Part shown: positions 19,853 to 31,500 of the stretch, piece after piece | Numbering within the stretch: position 1 is the stretch's first letter | Layout of the letters: the number at the start of each line of letters is the position of its first letter | DNA from: Eremothecium cymbalariae DBVPG#7215 | Taxonomy: Eukaryota; Ascomycota; Saccharomycetes; Saccharomycetales; Saccharomycetaceae | Assembly: GCF_000235365.1 (NCBI RefSeq) | Contig: NC_016449.1 | Location: 930,001 to 994,000, forward strand | Direction of reading: 5' to 3' | DNA length: 64,000 nt | Position numbers and translations under genes: made by a program | The notes under the pieces: generated by a model | The model's input: the letters and a program-made list of their open reading frames with translations, nothing else | The model's database searches: none | Told to the model about the DNA's origin: nothing

Positions 19853-21223
19853 CTAGCCCGTTTTTTTCAATCTGGCGGTCCTGGGATTAGAGCCAGACGA
19901 TAATTCCTTTGACAATAGCATATCTCTTAACCTGAACGGAACACCATTGTAATACCAGCTGAGACCCTTGCCTCGTTTTTTGATATGAGACTCTAAGATT
20001 TCAAAACATTGATTTAGCTCAAGTCCATCTTCTAATCCTTCTTCGATTGATCGCCAAATCTTCTTTCTTCTGTTTATCTGACGAGAAAAGTTCTTATCCG
20101 TATTACGCCAAGATGATCCGTATTTCCTTTCTAACTCTCTGATGGTCGTTTTCCGCTGACCTATTAGGTCTAGATCCAATGCACCGTTATCTCGTAATTG
20201 TAAAGTAAAGGATAAATGGTCTTTCAAAGCCCATTCATTAGGCAATTTCGTATATTCATCCCAAAGCTGCGATATCAAAGAAGGTGATTTGATTAGTACA
20301 ACGCCAAAATTAGGCATTTTACTACATGGATCTTCTCTTATTTCAGTAGAAGAGTGAGGCAAAACGCGGTTCAAAATCGATGAACTGGTAGCGTTCTTCA
20401 CATCATCCATGGAGACACTTCTTTCAGTTTTGGGTTTCTTCAGAGGCCAGGGGTCTTTAAAGGATATCGAGACTGAATCTCGCTTTCGATGGGATTTTTT
20501 TGGTAATAAATCATGCAAAGACTGAATGACAGTATCCACAACTTCGGACATAACGGCGTTTGTTCCCAAATCTATTTCCTCTGTATTGTTCAAATGCTCT
20601 GATGCAGCCTGCAGATACCTTGATCTTGCAGAAGCAGTAGATGCCTCATCAATTTTAGTTATCAGTTCCCTAAACTCATTCTTAAAATCTAATATTTGGT
20701 CTAGTATTTCCTGGATACCATTGGAGACTTCATCAACATCTGACTCTGAATCTGACCCACAGCCAGTTCCATCAGTCATAACTTCCTTGTATGGATCTTT
20801 AAGTTCTTTAAACTTTGAATATCGACTAATTTGATTATTATTCGAAAGCCCGTTGTTGTTAACCCTTTGTTGGGGCTGTTTATCTTTACTGTCAAAGTCA
20901 AAGTAATCTGAATAAGGTCTTGCCTGAAAAGAAGATGTATAGTGGAAAGAGTCGCTCTGAAGATATTTATCATCCTGTGGCGCCTTCAGCGAAGAAGGAA
21001 CTTGATGGTGCTGTGCTGTAAGTTCGGGTGTAGGTAACTCCATGGCTGCATTATCCATATTATTATACCCAATATTGATTTCAACTTTAGAATCGCCGAA
21101 AAGCTTGTTTAACTCTGCGGTATCGGGCGTTCCCCCAGACCCATGAATATCTACTGTTTCAGTAAGACCAAGCTCTTGCTCCATTAATGCCTGAAGCTTA
21201 GGATTAACCTTAATGTTTTCCAT
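19853..21223 (-). CDS. GCR1_C-domain DNA-binding protein (Msn1/Hot1/Gcr1 family)
   Basis: A 456-residue putative transcription factor. The C-terminal region, about residues 315-440, matches the GCR1_C DNA-binding domain of Gcr1, Msn1 and Hot1. Its hallmarks are SQLWDEYTKLP, IRELERKYGSSWRNTDKNF, a basic INRRKKIW and a following helix. The middle contains a helical stretch (GIQEILDQILDFKNEF). The N terminus is Asn/Asp-rich. The first ATG in frame is 21223 (MENIKVNPKLQAL); the frame is open further upstream without ATG. I know of no S. cerevisiae gene of this family between OSW2 and BUD27, so it may have been lost or moved there. I cannot say which paralog it represents. Confidence 0.82.
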   Translation of the reverse strand: MENIKVNPKLQALMEQELGLTETVDIHGSGGTPDTAELNKLFGDSKVEINIGYNNMDNAAMELPTPELTAQHHQVPSSLKAPQDDKYLQSDSFHYTSSFQARPYSDYFDFDSKDKQPQQRVNNNGLSNNNQISRYSKFKELKDPYKEVMTDGTGCGSDSESDVDEVSNGIQEILDQILDFKNEFRELITKIDEASTASARSRYLQAASEHLNNTEEIDLGTNAVMSEVVDTVIQSLHDLLPKKSHRKRDSVSISFKDPWPLKKPKTERSVSMDDVKNATSSSILNRVLPHSSTEIREDPCSKMPNFGVVLIKSPSLISQLWDEYTKLPNEWALKDHLSFTLQLRDNGALDLDLIGQRKTTIRELERKYGSSWRNTDKNFSRQINRRKKIWRSIEEGLEDGLELNQCFEILESHIKKRGKGLSWYYNGVPFRLRDMLLSKELSSGSNPRTARLKKTG

Positions 21224-22274
21224 TAAAAAATGCGTTTTTAACAGATGTCTTGCCAAAAAAAAATTGTAGAACTATCCTATATGATTTTTAGTAGGATCGT
21301 ACTCGATTTATGGTATTAACGATTCACTAGTAGCTTATATTTCTAAAAGTCACTCTTGTATTCCTCAAGATGTGTGCATAAACTCCTTTCACTAACTGGC
21401 CCTATAACTTATCAATGACCGAATTTGATAATTATGGCGTCAAAAGAAAGTCCCCCCAGAAAGTCGCTAATGCGATAGAAGCTCTACACTATGATGATAA
21501 AATTGGAAGGCCAATTTTAAAATTAAGTGACACGAATGATTGTCCCACTGTAAGAGAATGGTTAAACCTCTAATATCCTCTGGTCTAGTTATAGCTGCCA
21601 AATCTGTGTATACTCTTCCTATGTTCAAAAGATCAGGTGCCGAGCTTGGCAAAACCAATATATAGGATATGCAATTACACTCAACGGGTGCCTACGCCAC
21701 CTTTTATCTGCTTAACTATAACAATTAGCACAGCTATATGGCTTCTGTAAAAACTAGCAAAACCGAAAACAAGCAAACTGTAAAAGTAAGTTACTCAATA
21801 TCACGGTAGCAAAGTCTCCTTGACTCAATTAACTTTTTTGCCTTTTAATACACTAACTTAGTATATGATGCTGATGAGGGTATGACTGTCGCTATCTTAA
21901 TTACCTTTGAATACCTATGAATATCCCTAAGACGTTCAGATGTTTCTAATATGGGGAAAAGAGCACACTCTTCGGGAAACTTGGAAGAACCAGCACATCA
22001 TTTAGTATTTTAAAGTTTAAAATTTAAATTGCATCGTTGTGTTTTTAGTTAATTAACATCTTTAGGTGCCACAGTGATGATCCATAAATTCACAAGTCAT
22101 GTGATTTGATATTTGATCCGTGATGTTGTATCACGTGATGTTATGCACTTGAATATATCAGCTGAAATGAGTGTGTAAGGGCTTATGGTATAATTGATAA
22201 ACGACAGTTTCTTTTAATTCAATTAAAGTGACCAGTTTCCAGTGTTTTCATTGATAATATGTGTTTATTATAGT
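21224..22274. other. Intergenic region GCR1_C gene to BUD27
   Basis: A 1.05-kb spacer between the GCR1_C gene's 5' end and the BUD27 3' end. It contains a possible gene relic at 21415-21665 and a CACGTG box (22132-22137). A 16-codon frame starting at 21738 runs into GTAAGT with CACTAAC-TTAG downstream, but no sensible second exon follows. Confidence 0.5.
21415..21665 (+). other. Possible small gene or relic with one frameshift
   Basis: ATG at 21415 opens a 52-codon frame with protein-like content (GVKRKSPQKVANAIEALHYD, GRPILKLSD) ending at a TAA at 21571-21573. A second frame starting near 21561 continues with VKPLISSGLVIAAKSVYTLP to a TAG at 21663-21665. One frameshift would join them into about 85 residues with a hydrophobic C-terminal segment. 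No family was recognised. Confidence 0.3.
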
Positions 22275-24773
22275 TCAGAGGCGCTTAAAGACTGGCGAGA
22301 TCAGTTGTGAAGCCTTGAATCTACTTGTCTTTATGGGATTTCCATACTCGTCTATGGGTTCCAATTGGAGCGCTTCATCGTCATCATTTTCTATATTGTT
22401 ACTCCAGGATAGAATTTTTTGCCTCATCATGTGGTACTCTAGACTAACCTCCTTGATTAGTTTATCCTGTTGTAACGCCAAATTTTCATTGTCTTCATGT
22501 AGACCTGTAGTTGCAGCTTCATGTTCGATAACATCCGACACCATAGGTCCATCTTCGTCATATTTTTCATCCGAAGGTGAATTATCTATGATGGAGTCTC
22601 GGCATTGTTTAATTTCGTCCTTTAGCTCCTCCACCTGTAAGTTGTAATGCTTTAAATCTTTTAGTTTTTCAACAACAGTTCCTGGGTCATCGATATCACT
22701 GTCGTACATGCCCAGGATATACGCCCTAGCCATATCATCTAGATTACCTGCCAATGCTTGAAACTCAACATCAGGCATTTTGATAACTTCTTTCTTATTA
22801 TTAGCTATTATATCTTGGATAGCATCAGGAAACGGTTCCGCGACTTTGGGTGGTGTGACGCCATTTATATCTAGATACGATTCACCTTCATCATCTTCAC
22901 TCTCAGAATCTGAAAAATGAATCGGTGGAGGTTTTTGCCTTAGCAGTCTTGGTTTTTGTAGAGATTGAAGGTTTTTCTTGAATTTAGACAACTCAGTTTT
23001 TTCAGGCACCGTAGAATCTATCTTCAGAGACTCCTCCTTCTCAACTACATCTTCAATTGAATGTTCCTTTTCAATTATATCGCCGACAACGACTTCCCGT
23101 TCAATTACGTCCTTTATAATAGCCTCCTCGTGTACACTAGTTACTGGTGTGGAATCTTCAACTAGAGAAGATAAATTATGGGCCTCTCTTTCCGTTTTGA
23201 ATCTGGAGCTCTTCTTTAACTTTGTGCCCCGCGATGTACAACGATTTGCTTCCACATTCTCGTGAAGTTCATGGGTTTCATCGGGCTCTTTAGCTCCAAT
23301 TAGTTTGGCAAATAAATCACTATCGAATCCATCCTCGTCTAAATTGTCGCTTGAAACTTCAGAAGGACCCGGATAATCATAGCTGTTTAGATTTCTCCAG
23401 GGATTGCGTGGGAAGTGGAACGTATTGGCTTTGGTCTCTTGTCTCATATTTTCAACTTCGTAAATCTCCAATTCTTCTGCAAACCCAACACTCTTTTTTT
23501 TACTCTTTTTAACGTTTGAATCCTTTAATATCGATCTGGGGTGAGAAACCTTGGATTCTTGCAGCTTGGAGAGTTTTTCAGCACGTAATTTATTGATCTG
23601 TTCTATAAAAGAATCCTGCGACGCACCACGAGGAACCAACGATGGCATGAATTTATAATCGTAATCATTATTTTCATCGTCATCATCATCGACATTGTCA
23701 TCGTCATCGTCACTAACATTAGGATTATCTTCCCGTTCCCGTTCTTCTTTTTCTTCTTCGCGATCATCATTTTGGTCAGTAACAGAGATTAACATTCTGT
23801 TATAGTCTTCAAAATTATACCTAATATCAGCTGAATCAACATTTCCGTACTCTTCCAAATCATATTTTTCCAGCTGCTCAACAATGTCATCGAATGTATA
23901 GATGTCCTTCTCATCAATCGCGAGAATCCCAGGATTCACAAAATCCGGCTTTGAATTCGCAGGCGTCGTAACTTGATTTTCTGACACAGTTTCACGCTTA
24001 TCCTTTTCCTTACGCACATCTGACACGGCTGCGACGCGAATTTCTTCCAAACCATCATCAGTCTCTGATTTGCCTTTGTTCACATCATCCTGCGGTTGCG
24101 ACATTTCAGAAAACAAACCCATTCTATATTCACGCTTGGTTTCTGTCTTTCCTTGCAATTCTTCGACCACATTATTCTCCAATCCATCTACCACATTATT
24201 CCGGTTTACTGGCGTAGCTATTTCTGCTGCGTCCGAGTAGCTGGCCACATCCGGCCAAACATCATGCCTATTCCTACCACTATGCAGTTGTGGCGTTACA
24301 GAGCTGCTAATAACATTACCCTCATCATCAACCTCTTCTCTAATCTCCATAAATGGCAATTCCTCCCCGGACCCCTCCTCATCTCCAAACTCAGCATCGC
24401 CACTTTCTCCCCCTAAAATCCCTTCCCACTGCCGCATATCATCCAACGTCTTCTTTGCCCCCCTGATATTCCCCCTGACATCTTCTATCGCATCCTCAAT
24501 TTGCCTTAACCTGCCTCCAACCCACTCCACAGCTTCCGCTGCTGACCGCTCGACGTAATATTCGCACCCAATACTAACGTAGATCCTCGAAGATATAATA
24601 ACGTCCCCAAACACAACACCCCTCTCCCCGGCTCCACCATTACCAACACTATCCTCGAACGCTAACAATCGCTCACGAACCTCCAGATAACCCCTCCGCT
24701 GCCCCTCCAAAAACTCCCTTTTCTCACCTAACCTACCAATTGATATCTCAACCTTGCTAATAAGTTCATCCAT
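22275..24773 (-). CDS. BUD27: Bud27, URI-type unconventional prefoldin
   Basis: This is the ortholog of Bud27/URI (YFL023W), a prefoldin-like protein needed for cytoplasmic assembly of RNA polymerases and linked to TOR signalling and bud-site choice. The 832-residue product starts with the two helices and beta-hairpin of a prefoldin alpha-type domain (residues 1-115; MDELISKVEISIG, FEDSVGNG, YVSIGCEYYVERS). A long acidic, disordered region follows, with DDDDDNVDDDDDENN. URI-box-like KKSVGFAEELEIYE lies near 430, and the basic C terminus ends PVFKRL. The first ATG is at 24773; the frame is open a few codons further without ATG. Position between FRS2 and EPL1 is conserved. Confidence 0.9.
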   Translation of the reverse strand: MDELISKVEISIGRLGEKREFLEGQRRGYLEVRERLLAFEDSVGNGGAGERGVVFGDVIISSRIYVSIGCEYYVERSAAEAVEWVGGRLRQIEDAIEDVRGNIRGAKKTLDDMRQWEGILGGESGDAEFGDEEGSGEELPFMEIREEVDDEGNVISSSVTPQLHSGRNRHDVWPDVASYSDAAEIATPVNRNNVVDGLENNVVEELQGKTETKREYRMGLFSEMSQPQDDVNKGKSETDDGLEEIRVAAVSDVRKEKDKRETVSENQVTTPANSKPDFVNPGILAIDEKDIYTFDDIVEQLEKYDLEEYGNVDSADIRYNFEDYNRMLISVTDQNDDREEEKEEREREDNPNVSDDDDDNVDDDDDENNDYDYKFMPSLVPRGASQDSFIEQINKLRAEKLSKLQESKVSHPRSILKDSNVKKSKKKSVGFAEELEIYEVENMRQETKANTFHFPRNPWRNLNSYDYPGPSEVSSDNLDEDGFDSDLFAKLIGAKEPDETHELHENVEANRCTSRGTKLKKSSRFKTEREAHNLSSLVEDSTPVTSVHEEAIIKDVIEREVVVGDIIEKEHSIEDVVEKEESLKIDSTVPEKTELSKFKKNLQSLQKPRLLRQKPPPIHFSDSESEDDEGESYLDINGVTPPKVAEPFPDAIQDIIANNKKEVIKMPDVEFQALAGNLDDMARAYILGMYDSDIDDPGTVVEKLKDLKHYNLQVEELKDEIKQCRDSIIDNSPSDEKYDEDGPMVSDVIEHEAATTGLHEDNENLALQQDKLIKEVSLEYHMMRQKILSWSNNIENDDDEALQLEPIDEYGNPIKTSRFKASQLISPVFKRL

Positions 24774-25709
24774 AACACACACACGCACAGGATATCAAAA
24801 CTCACCTACCTATTATCCGCACGAATTGCTCCAAATCGTTTCTCCATGCCAATCACAAGACTGGCAACAACAACGGCTATATATATATATATATATTATA
24901 CATACTCATCGCTTACTCACCATACCATTCGCAACAAATAAAATCGAAGAATCGTAAAAATCAACAAAAAAGAAACGCTCCGGACACCAATGTTCCCCAC
25001 CAAATCCCGGACACAGCTCCGCGCCAAATTATGTTCCCCTCTGGGCCGCCAACCGGCCACCACCCCTCTAACACCTTTTTACGCGCTGAACTACTCAAAC
25101 TACACATAACGTCGTATATGCATATACACACACACAACCACACACCTAACCGCTAAGTATCTTGCTACACACCTATAAACTCAGATATTCCCAATGTCAC
25201 CGCACCAGCCACCGGCCAAGACCAATACCGTCTTCTTGCGCTCCCGCGTCCTCTCACCACTTCTCCCAACACAAAAACAAAAGTGTCATCACTATGTACG
25301 TATTTGGCTGTATGGACGTTTCTGGGCTTCCAGCAGCGTAAATTTTTGGAAGATAGAAAAAACAAAACCAGAAATAAAAATTTTTCTTGTCCGGTTCGTC
25401 CCCCTATTAAAAGTGTTTATCATCAGTAAGGAATCCCACCTACACGAACGACGACAACACACTAATAAAATTTCTTTCCTGCTGCAAGAAGTTTGTCCAA
25501 TAGTCAAGGAGTCCTGTTGAATCCTAGTGATTAGTACGACTTCATAAAAAATCTGAACCCTTGGAGCTGTGACAGGTGTGGCGCTATAAAGCTTGCAAGG
25601 AGCACAACAAACACTGTTATATTCCCTTTTCTTTTTTCGACGCTCCTCGTTTGCCACTCGGACACTGTTGGACCGTGGTTAATCCGGACGTCTTGTGTGG
25701 CCGTACAAA
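24774..25709. other. Divergent intergenic region BUD27/EPL1
   Basis: A 936-base bidirectional promoter region with a (TA)n run near 24872-24895 and a locally GC-richer part around 25000-25270. Open frames of 60-121 codons on both strands overlap and look accidental. No RNA gene was recognised. Confidence 0.5.
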
Positions 25710-27959
25710 ATGCCGATACCCAGTGCGCAGGTGGATCAGGGCGTTAGTTCCAATGGTAGTAATAGTGCGGCTTCGGCGTCATTGACCAGGTTTAGGCATC
25801 GTAAGATCAGTGTCAAGCAGAAGCTAAGGATATACAAGGCTTGCGACTTGAAGGACTTAGACCACGATGAGTTGCAACAGCGGGAGCTGCTTGAGATTGA
25901 GACAGGGGTGGAGAAGAATGAGGAAAGGGAGGAGCATTTGCATAAGATATTACAGAACAGTCAGCTGAAGACGAAGGATCTTTATATTCCGACTCCCGAT
26001 GCGTCGCGGGTATGGAAGGAGTTTGACCGGTTTTACTATGGGAAGTTTCAGGAGCCTAAGAATTATATTCAATTTTCCGCGCAGCTAGAGGATTGTTGCG
26101 GACCGTGTTATAATTTGGATGAGCGAGATGAGGCCTTTTTGAATAATGTGCTCAATTTTGAAAATGAGGGGGACAGGCTTTCTGAGTATGAGTTTGAGAT
26201 GCTAATGACGAATTTTGAGTCAGCCATTAAGGAGCGCCAGCCGTTTCTGACCATGGATCCTGAAAGTATACTCCCGTATGAGGATTTGAAGCCCACAATG
26301 CTTAAGAACGATATAGGAGATGTGGGGATTAAGACGGAGTTGGCGGCAGAGTTACAGATGGAAGCTGGGCAACCATTTTTAACTAAATTTGATAGTCGTA
26401 CGGGTTCTAATTCAAGATATATGGGCATTCTGATCGAGAAATATGGGCTACCTGTCTATGAATACTGGCGGCAGCGAAAGATTGAAGTTGTTGGTGGTTC
26501 GGTTATTCCATCTCTAAGAGCAGAGCGTGGGAAGGATAAGGATGATAATGATCCGTATTTTTGTTTTCGCAGGAGAGAAGTCAGGCAAACTAGGAAAACT
26601 AGGAGAGTCGATTCACAAAATAGTCAGAAATTGCGTCTGCTATACCAGCAATTACAATATACCAAGGAATTGGCACTATTAGTAGCGAAACGTGAAAAGA
26701 TGTCCATGGATACGTTACTAAAGGATAAAGAAATATTCCAACTCAGATGCCATACCAAGTCATTGAAACGTGAATTGGGTATCAAAGGGGAGGATGAGGA
26801 TTTGATTTCACAAAAGAGACGAAAGTTGGTAAGTAATGTTATCACAAATAAAAAATATCTCGTTGCTCAAACTGAGGCAACTTCCCTGAAGAAATTAAAG
26901 ACAAAGGGTAAAGATAGGAAGTTAGCTGTTAAGCAACCATCAGGATCGGATTTGAAAAGACAACAGCTACACTTTCAGAAATCTGACCAGCAAAGACAAA
27001 TGCAACAGCAGCATCTTCTTCAGCAACAACAGGTTAATGGTAGCCAATCACAACAGGATTCATCCGTTGTTTCTCATGTATATGTCAAATTGCCTAGCTC
27101 GAAAATACCGGATATTGTCTTGGAAGATGTTGAAAAGCTTTTGTCTATGAAGGAAAGAAACACCAAGAGATTTGTTGAAGATAAGATGAGGAGGAGGCGT
27201 GAAGAGGATGGTAACCTATTTTTTAATTTAACAGACGATCCATACAACCCTGTGTTTGAGGTACATATCCCTCCAAATATCAAACCAACAAACGCCCCAT
27301 TTTCTTCTATTGTTTCGTCAAAATTTGAGATCAATAGATCTTATTATACTCCAAATCTACAAGATTATATTGCTGGTGCTTCTAATTTTGTTTCTGCATA
27401 CAATAAAGATGGAGAAGTTATAGAAAATATAAAATACAAGAGATTAGAATTCTATAATCCATTTGAAGATAAACGAGAATCCCATACTAGAGAATTACCA
27501 TTGAGATTTAGAAGACGTATTGGTCGTTGTGGTATTGAGTACTTAGATCGCAAGGATATTAACCGAAACCCTAATGATATGATAGAGCAGTTTATGGATT
27601 TCTCAATAATCAATGAACAGGAAGAAAATTCAGATGTAATTAACGTCTATGATTCCAAACTAGATGAGTTATCACGACTTCATGAACGGTGGAAATATGA
27701 TTCAGACTATAATTCTTACGGTATCAAATTTTCAAACGAACCTTCTAGATTAAACCAAATAAGTAATGAAACACAAGTGATAAGGTTCGGTACCATGTTG
27801 GGCACAAAGTCCTATGAACAGTTACGTGATGCTACCTTGAAATATCGTCAAAATATTATGGCTCAAAGAAAGAAACTAATCAACGCGCAGAGACAGCTGC
27901 AACAACAACCACAACAACCGCAATCCCCGCAACAACAGCAGCAACCACAGCAACAATAG
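25710..27959 (+). CDS. EPL1: Epl1, NuA4 histone acetyltransferase scaffold subunit
   Basis: This is the ortholog of Epl1/enhancer of polycomb (YFL024C), which links Esa1 and Yng2 to nucleosomes in NuA4 and Piccolo NuA4. The 749-residue protein begins MPIPSAQVDQ, followed by a basic SLTRFRHRKISVKQKLRIYK segment. The EPcA domain follows (about 30-320), with NYIQFSAQLEDCCGPCYNLDE-like and YEFEMLMTNFE motifs and FCFRRREVRQTRKTRR at its end. The second half holds Gln-rich tracts, and the C terminus ends in Gln/Pro repeats. S. cerevisiae Epl1 has 832 residues. The first in-frame ATG that fits homology is 25710. Confidence 0.95.
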   Translation: MPIPSAQVDQGVSSNGSNSAASASLTRFRHRKISVKQKLRIYKACDLKDLDHDELQQRELLEIETGVEKNEEREEHLHKILQNSQLKTKDLYIPTPDASRVWKEFDRFYYGKFQEPKNYIQFSAQLEDCCGPCYNLDERDEAFLNNVLNFENEGDRLSEYEFEMLMTNFESAIKERQPFLTMDPESILPYEDLKPTMLKNDIGDVGIKTELAAELQMEAGQPFLTKFDSRTGSNSRYMGILIEKYGLPVYEYWRQRKIEVVGGSVIPSLRAERGKDKDDNDPYFCFRRREVRQTRKTRRVDSQNSQKLRLLYQQLQYTKELALLVAKREKMSMDTLLKDKEIFQLRCHTKSLKRELGIKGEDEDLISQKRRKLVSNVITNKKYLVAQTEATSLKKLKTKGKDRKLAVKQPSGSDLKRQQLHFQKSDQQRQMQQQHLLQQQQVNGSQSQQDSSVVSHVYVKLPSSKIPDIVLEDVEKLLSMKERNTKRFVEDKMRRRREEDGNLFFNLTDDPYNPVFEVHIPPNIKPTNAPFSSIVSSKFEINRSYYTPNLQDYIAGASNFVSAYNKDGEVIENIKYKRLEFYNPFEDKRESHTRELPLRFRRRIGRCGIEYLDRKDINRNPNDMIEQFMDFSIINEQEENSDVINVYDSKLDELSRLHERWKYDSDYNSYGIKFSNEPSRLNQISNETQVIRFGTMLGTKSYEQLRDATLKYRQNIMAQRKKLINAQRQLQQQPQQPQSPQQQQQPQQQ

Positions 27960-28592
27960 GAATACCGAAAGGAATAAAAGATTCTTATTGATTTGTGCAA
28001 GTGCCCAGACAGCGTCAGAGTGCCGACATAACTACAACAGAAATATACGTAAAAAGTTGCATGTTTGCGTTTACCAACCACCTCATCTACTAATGCGCAA
28101 TGTCAATCTGACCTGTACGCTGCCTGGGCTGATCAAAATATCGTGGCTCATTTTACTCTACCATTAACCATAGAGACAATTATGATTCTTACATGTTTCG
28201 GTTTACAATTCAACGTTCAGTTCTCATGTTAATGACTTTGTCATATATTAAGCACTTTTTACTAATGAACTTCATATACCTTGTACATATAGATAATGTA
28301 ATATTACTAAAACCTGGTATGCAGAAAAATTACGCTGCCGAAACTATTATTGAATCGTTGAGAATATCAATAAGATATACGCATTGATCATTGCGGTTAT
28401 TTCACATCACCAGCTCTTGTATATCACGTGATGAGAGACAATTTGTTAACGTTGCTGCTATTATAAATTATTTTTATACACCATATTTATTTGATCACAG
28501 GAATAATGGAAGCGATTTGCAACACTGAGGATATTTGAAACACGGCCATCATTTGGTATTTAGAGCGTGTGGTATATCCTTAAATTCGTTGA
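27960..28592. other. Intergenic region EPL1-BST1
   Basis: A 633-base spacer. A CACGTG box lies at 28435-28440 within TATCACGTGATG, about 150 bases upstream of BST1. A 64-codon open frame at 28193-28387 shows no family signal and is not called. Confidence 0.5.
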
Positions 28593-31500
28593 ATGAAAAG
28601 GAAATTTCGCTCTACCTGTCAAAAAGGGGCGGCGCTTGTAAAGCGAGGAATACCCATATATTCGATGGTGGCTACATCTGATGATCATACTGTAGATGCT
28701 TTACAAGGTCCATATCCCTATGTTGAAATGGCCAGTACTGGGCCTATTCTGAGATATAGAAGTAAACTCAACTTTTTAATCACCCTAGGGCTGTTTTTTA
28801 TTTTATTAACAACGTTTACGACCATGTACAAACCGTTTCAAGGGTCGAATTCTCCCAAATGTAGACCTGTAATGATGGCTCCATCGTATGCGCTCATAAA
28901 GGGTTTTGATAAAGAGTTCCATAGGTTAGCACAGAAGTATCACTTGTATCTCTATAGGGAACAGGGAAGGGACAAGGGACCATCGATAGACAACGAAATA
29001 CATTTAGATGGTATACCGGTATTATTTATTCCAGGCAATGCTGGGAGCTTTAAGCAGATGAGATCGCTGGCAGCATCTGCTGCAAACTTATATTATGGAG
29101 AAAGCCGTTCTTCCATAGTTAATGACGATGCTAAGAATCTGGACTTTTTCGGTGCAGATTTTAATGAGGACTATACTGCTTTTCATGGTCGAACCATGTT
29201 GGATCAAGCAGAATATTGCAATGCGGCGATTGATTATATATTAGAGCTCTACAAAAGAAGTTCTGCATATAAGAAATCGGGGGAACCACTACCACAATCA
29301 GTCATCGTCGTGGGTCATTCTATGGGCGGGGTTGTCGCTAGAGTAATGACTACCTTGAAAAATCACATTCCAGAAAGTATTAACACTATTTTCACGTTAT
29401 CGTCCCCACACTCAACAGCTCCGGCAACTTTTGATGGCGATATACTAAAAATTTATGAGCAATTGAATTCATTCTGGAGAAATAAGTTTAATACAGGTGA
29501 TTATTTTTATGTAAATAACATGTCGGTAGTTTCAATCACTGGTGGGATTTTAGATTCTATTTTACCTGCTGATTATACTTCGATTTCTAGTATAATCCCA
29601 GAGCAAAATGGGTTTACCACATACTCGACAACTATCCCTGGTGTATGGACTCCAGTTGATCATCTCGCTATAGTATGGTGTGACCAATTAAGAACTGTTT
29701 TAGCAAAATTACTTATAGAAATGGTGGATTCTAAATCTGCCTCGAAAACCCATCCATTAGCAAAGAGAATGGAACTAGCCAGAAGATATCTGTTAAGTGG
29801 ACTTGAAGATTCCTACGAGCAAGGCTTTAATGCCTGGGGTCCTCTCATTGCCGAAAATGTTAAACCTATTCAGATTGATAATTTTAAAGAAATCGAAATG
29901 AATGTTCCTCTTACCATTAATAAATCGAATCATGATGCAATTTCAGAGTACTCTGTTTTTAAAATCCATGAATCAACTGGCAACAAAACTTTTTCCATTT
30001 TAACTTCTTTTTCCAATACTGAAGTTTTCTTTTGTAAAACCGTTAAACTGCAAAATGATATAACATATCAAATAGGGAATCGGATGTACAACTGTACCTC
30101 AATGTCCGAATATATGATCAGCGTTCCCAGGTCATTTAAAGGCTCCTTATATCCAACCGAGAGCTCTGTAGGTTCTGGTAATAATCCTTTTAAATTACTA
30201 CACACAAATGATACCATATTGTCGTCTTACAATTTAGTCGTCGTTCAAAAACCACCACTGAATGATATTCGTGAGTCTGATTTTATTGTTGCCGAATTAT
30301 CCACTAGAAAGTCAGTTGAAACATTCAACAAGAATTTATTTCAATTACTATTTTCCCCTTTGAAGATTAACCACGTTGCCTCTGACTTTTCTTTCATATT
30401 TGCTATTCGATTTCCTCGTATGACAAGTTCATTGGTGTCATATGTGATGAGTATTGAATATGACAATAAAAACTTAGTATTTGAACCACTTCTCAGTCAA
30501 TCAGTTGCTAAGACGTTTGAAACTAAGTGGCACCTCGACTTACAGCATCCAGTCGATATATCTTTTTACAGCGATGCACCATTTATTCCTTCTCTTGCTA
30601 CATCTGATAAATCTTTAAGAATAACGCTGCTTGTACCACCCTTAACAGATCTTAAAATTAGGCTTCGTATTAATTGGTTTATGACGCTAAAGCTTTTGTT
30701 CACGAGATATAGACTTGCTATTTTGACTCTACCGACAGTTTTAATATCTCTTGTATTGTGCTGTCAGTTTTTTATTTACAATAAGTCTGGTGATTTTATG
30801 AGTTTCGATTTGGCATTGCATTTTTTGGTCAGAAAATACTGGGGCTATCTGATGACTGTTAGCATATTTTTAACACCTTTAATGAACGTTTCTATGGTTC
30901 AAAAACTATTATTGCTGCTTGATCCCATAAGGTATTCCCACCAACTGCAGTTGTCTAATAAGCAAATTATTTCAAGCATTTACTACCTAGGTGTCAATGA
31001 AGTATTTATGTGCTGGTTGGGGCCAATGCTATTAACCATGTCACTAACTCTTGTGTATCTATTGTACGCCTTGATAGCAGTAGTGGACTTTGTTCTGAAT
31101 AAAGGATACAATAAAATTATTCAGAGAAGTTTAAGAGATGGAGTAAAAAAGTTTCTGATGGTAGATGATGAAATAAATAAGAAATTCGAAATACGGCATT
31201 ATATTGGTTTCATCATAGTCACGTTCTCCGTTCTGTTTTATATTCCTTACCAGGTTGCGTATGTTCTTTTAACTCTGCTACAAGTCACCACTTGCATACG
31301 GCTATCACAAATAGATAGAGGACTGAAAAAATATGCCAACCTCAAGAATTATAACCTATCTTTATTACTATTACTGCTGCTTGTTCTGCCGGTAAATATC
31401 CCTGTTGTTGTTGTTTTTCTTCACAACTTGGCAGTAGATTGGGAGACTCCATTTACGTCTCATCATAACTTTCTGGCAATTCTTCCATTAATATTTCTGA

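Noticed and set aside
21738..21866. Short exon (MASVKTSKTENK...) with GTAAGT donor and CACTAAC-TTAG
   Set aside because: Branch and acceptor are too close and no reasonable second exon follows in any phase.
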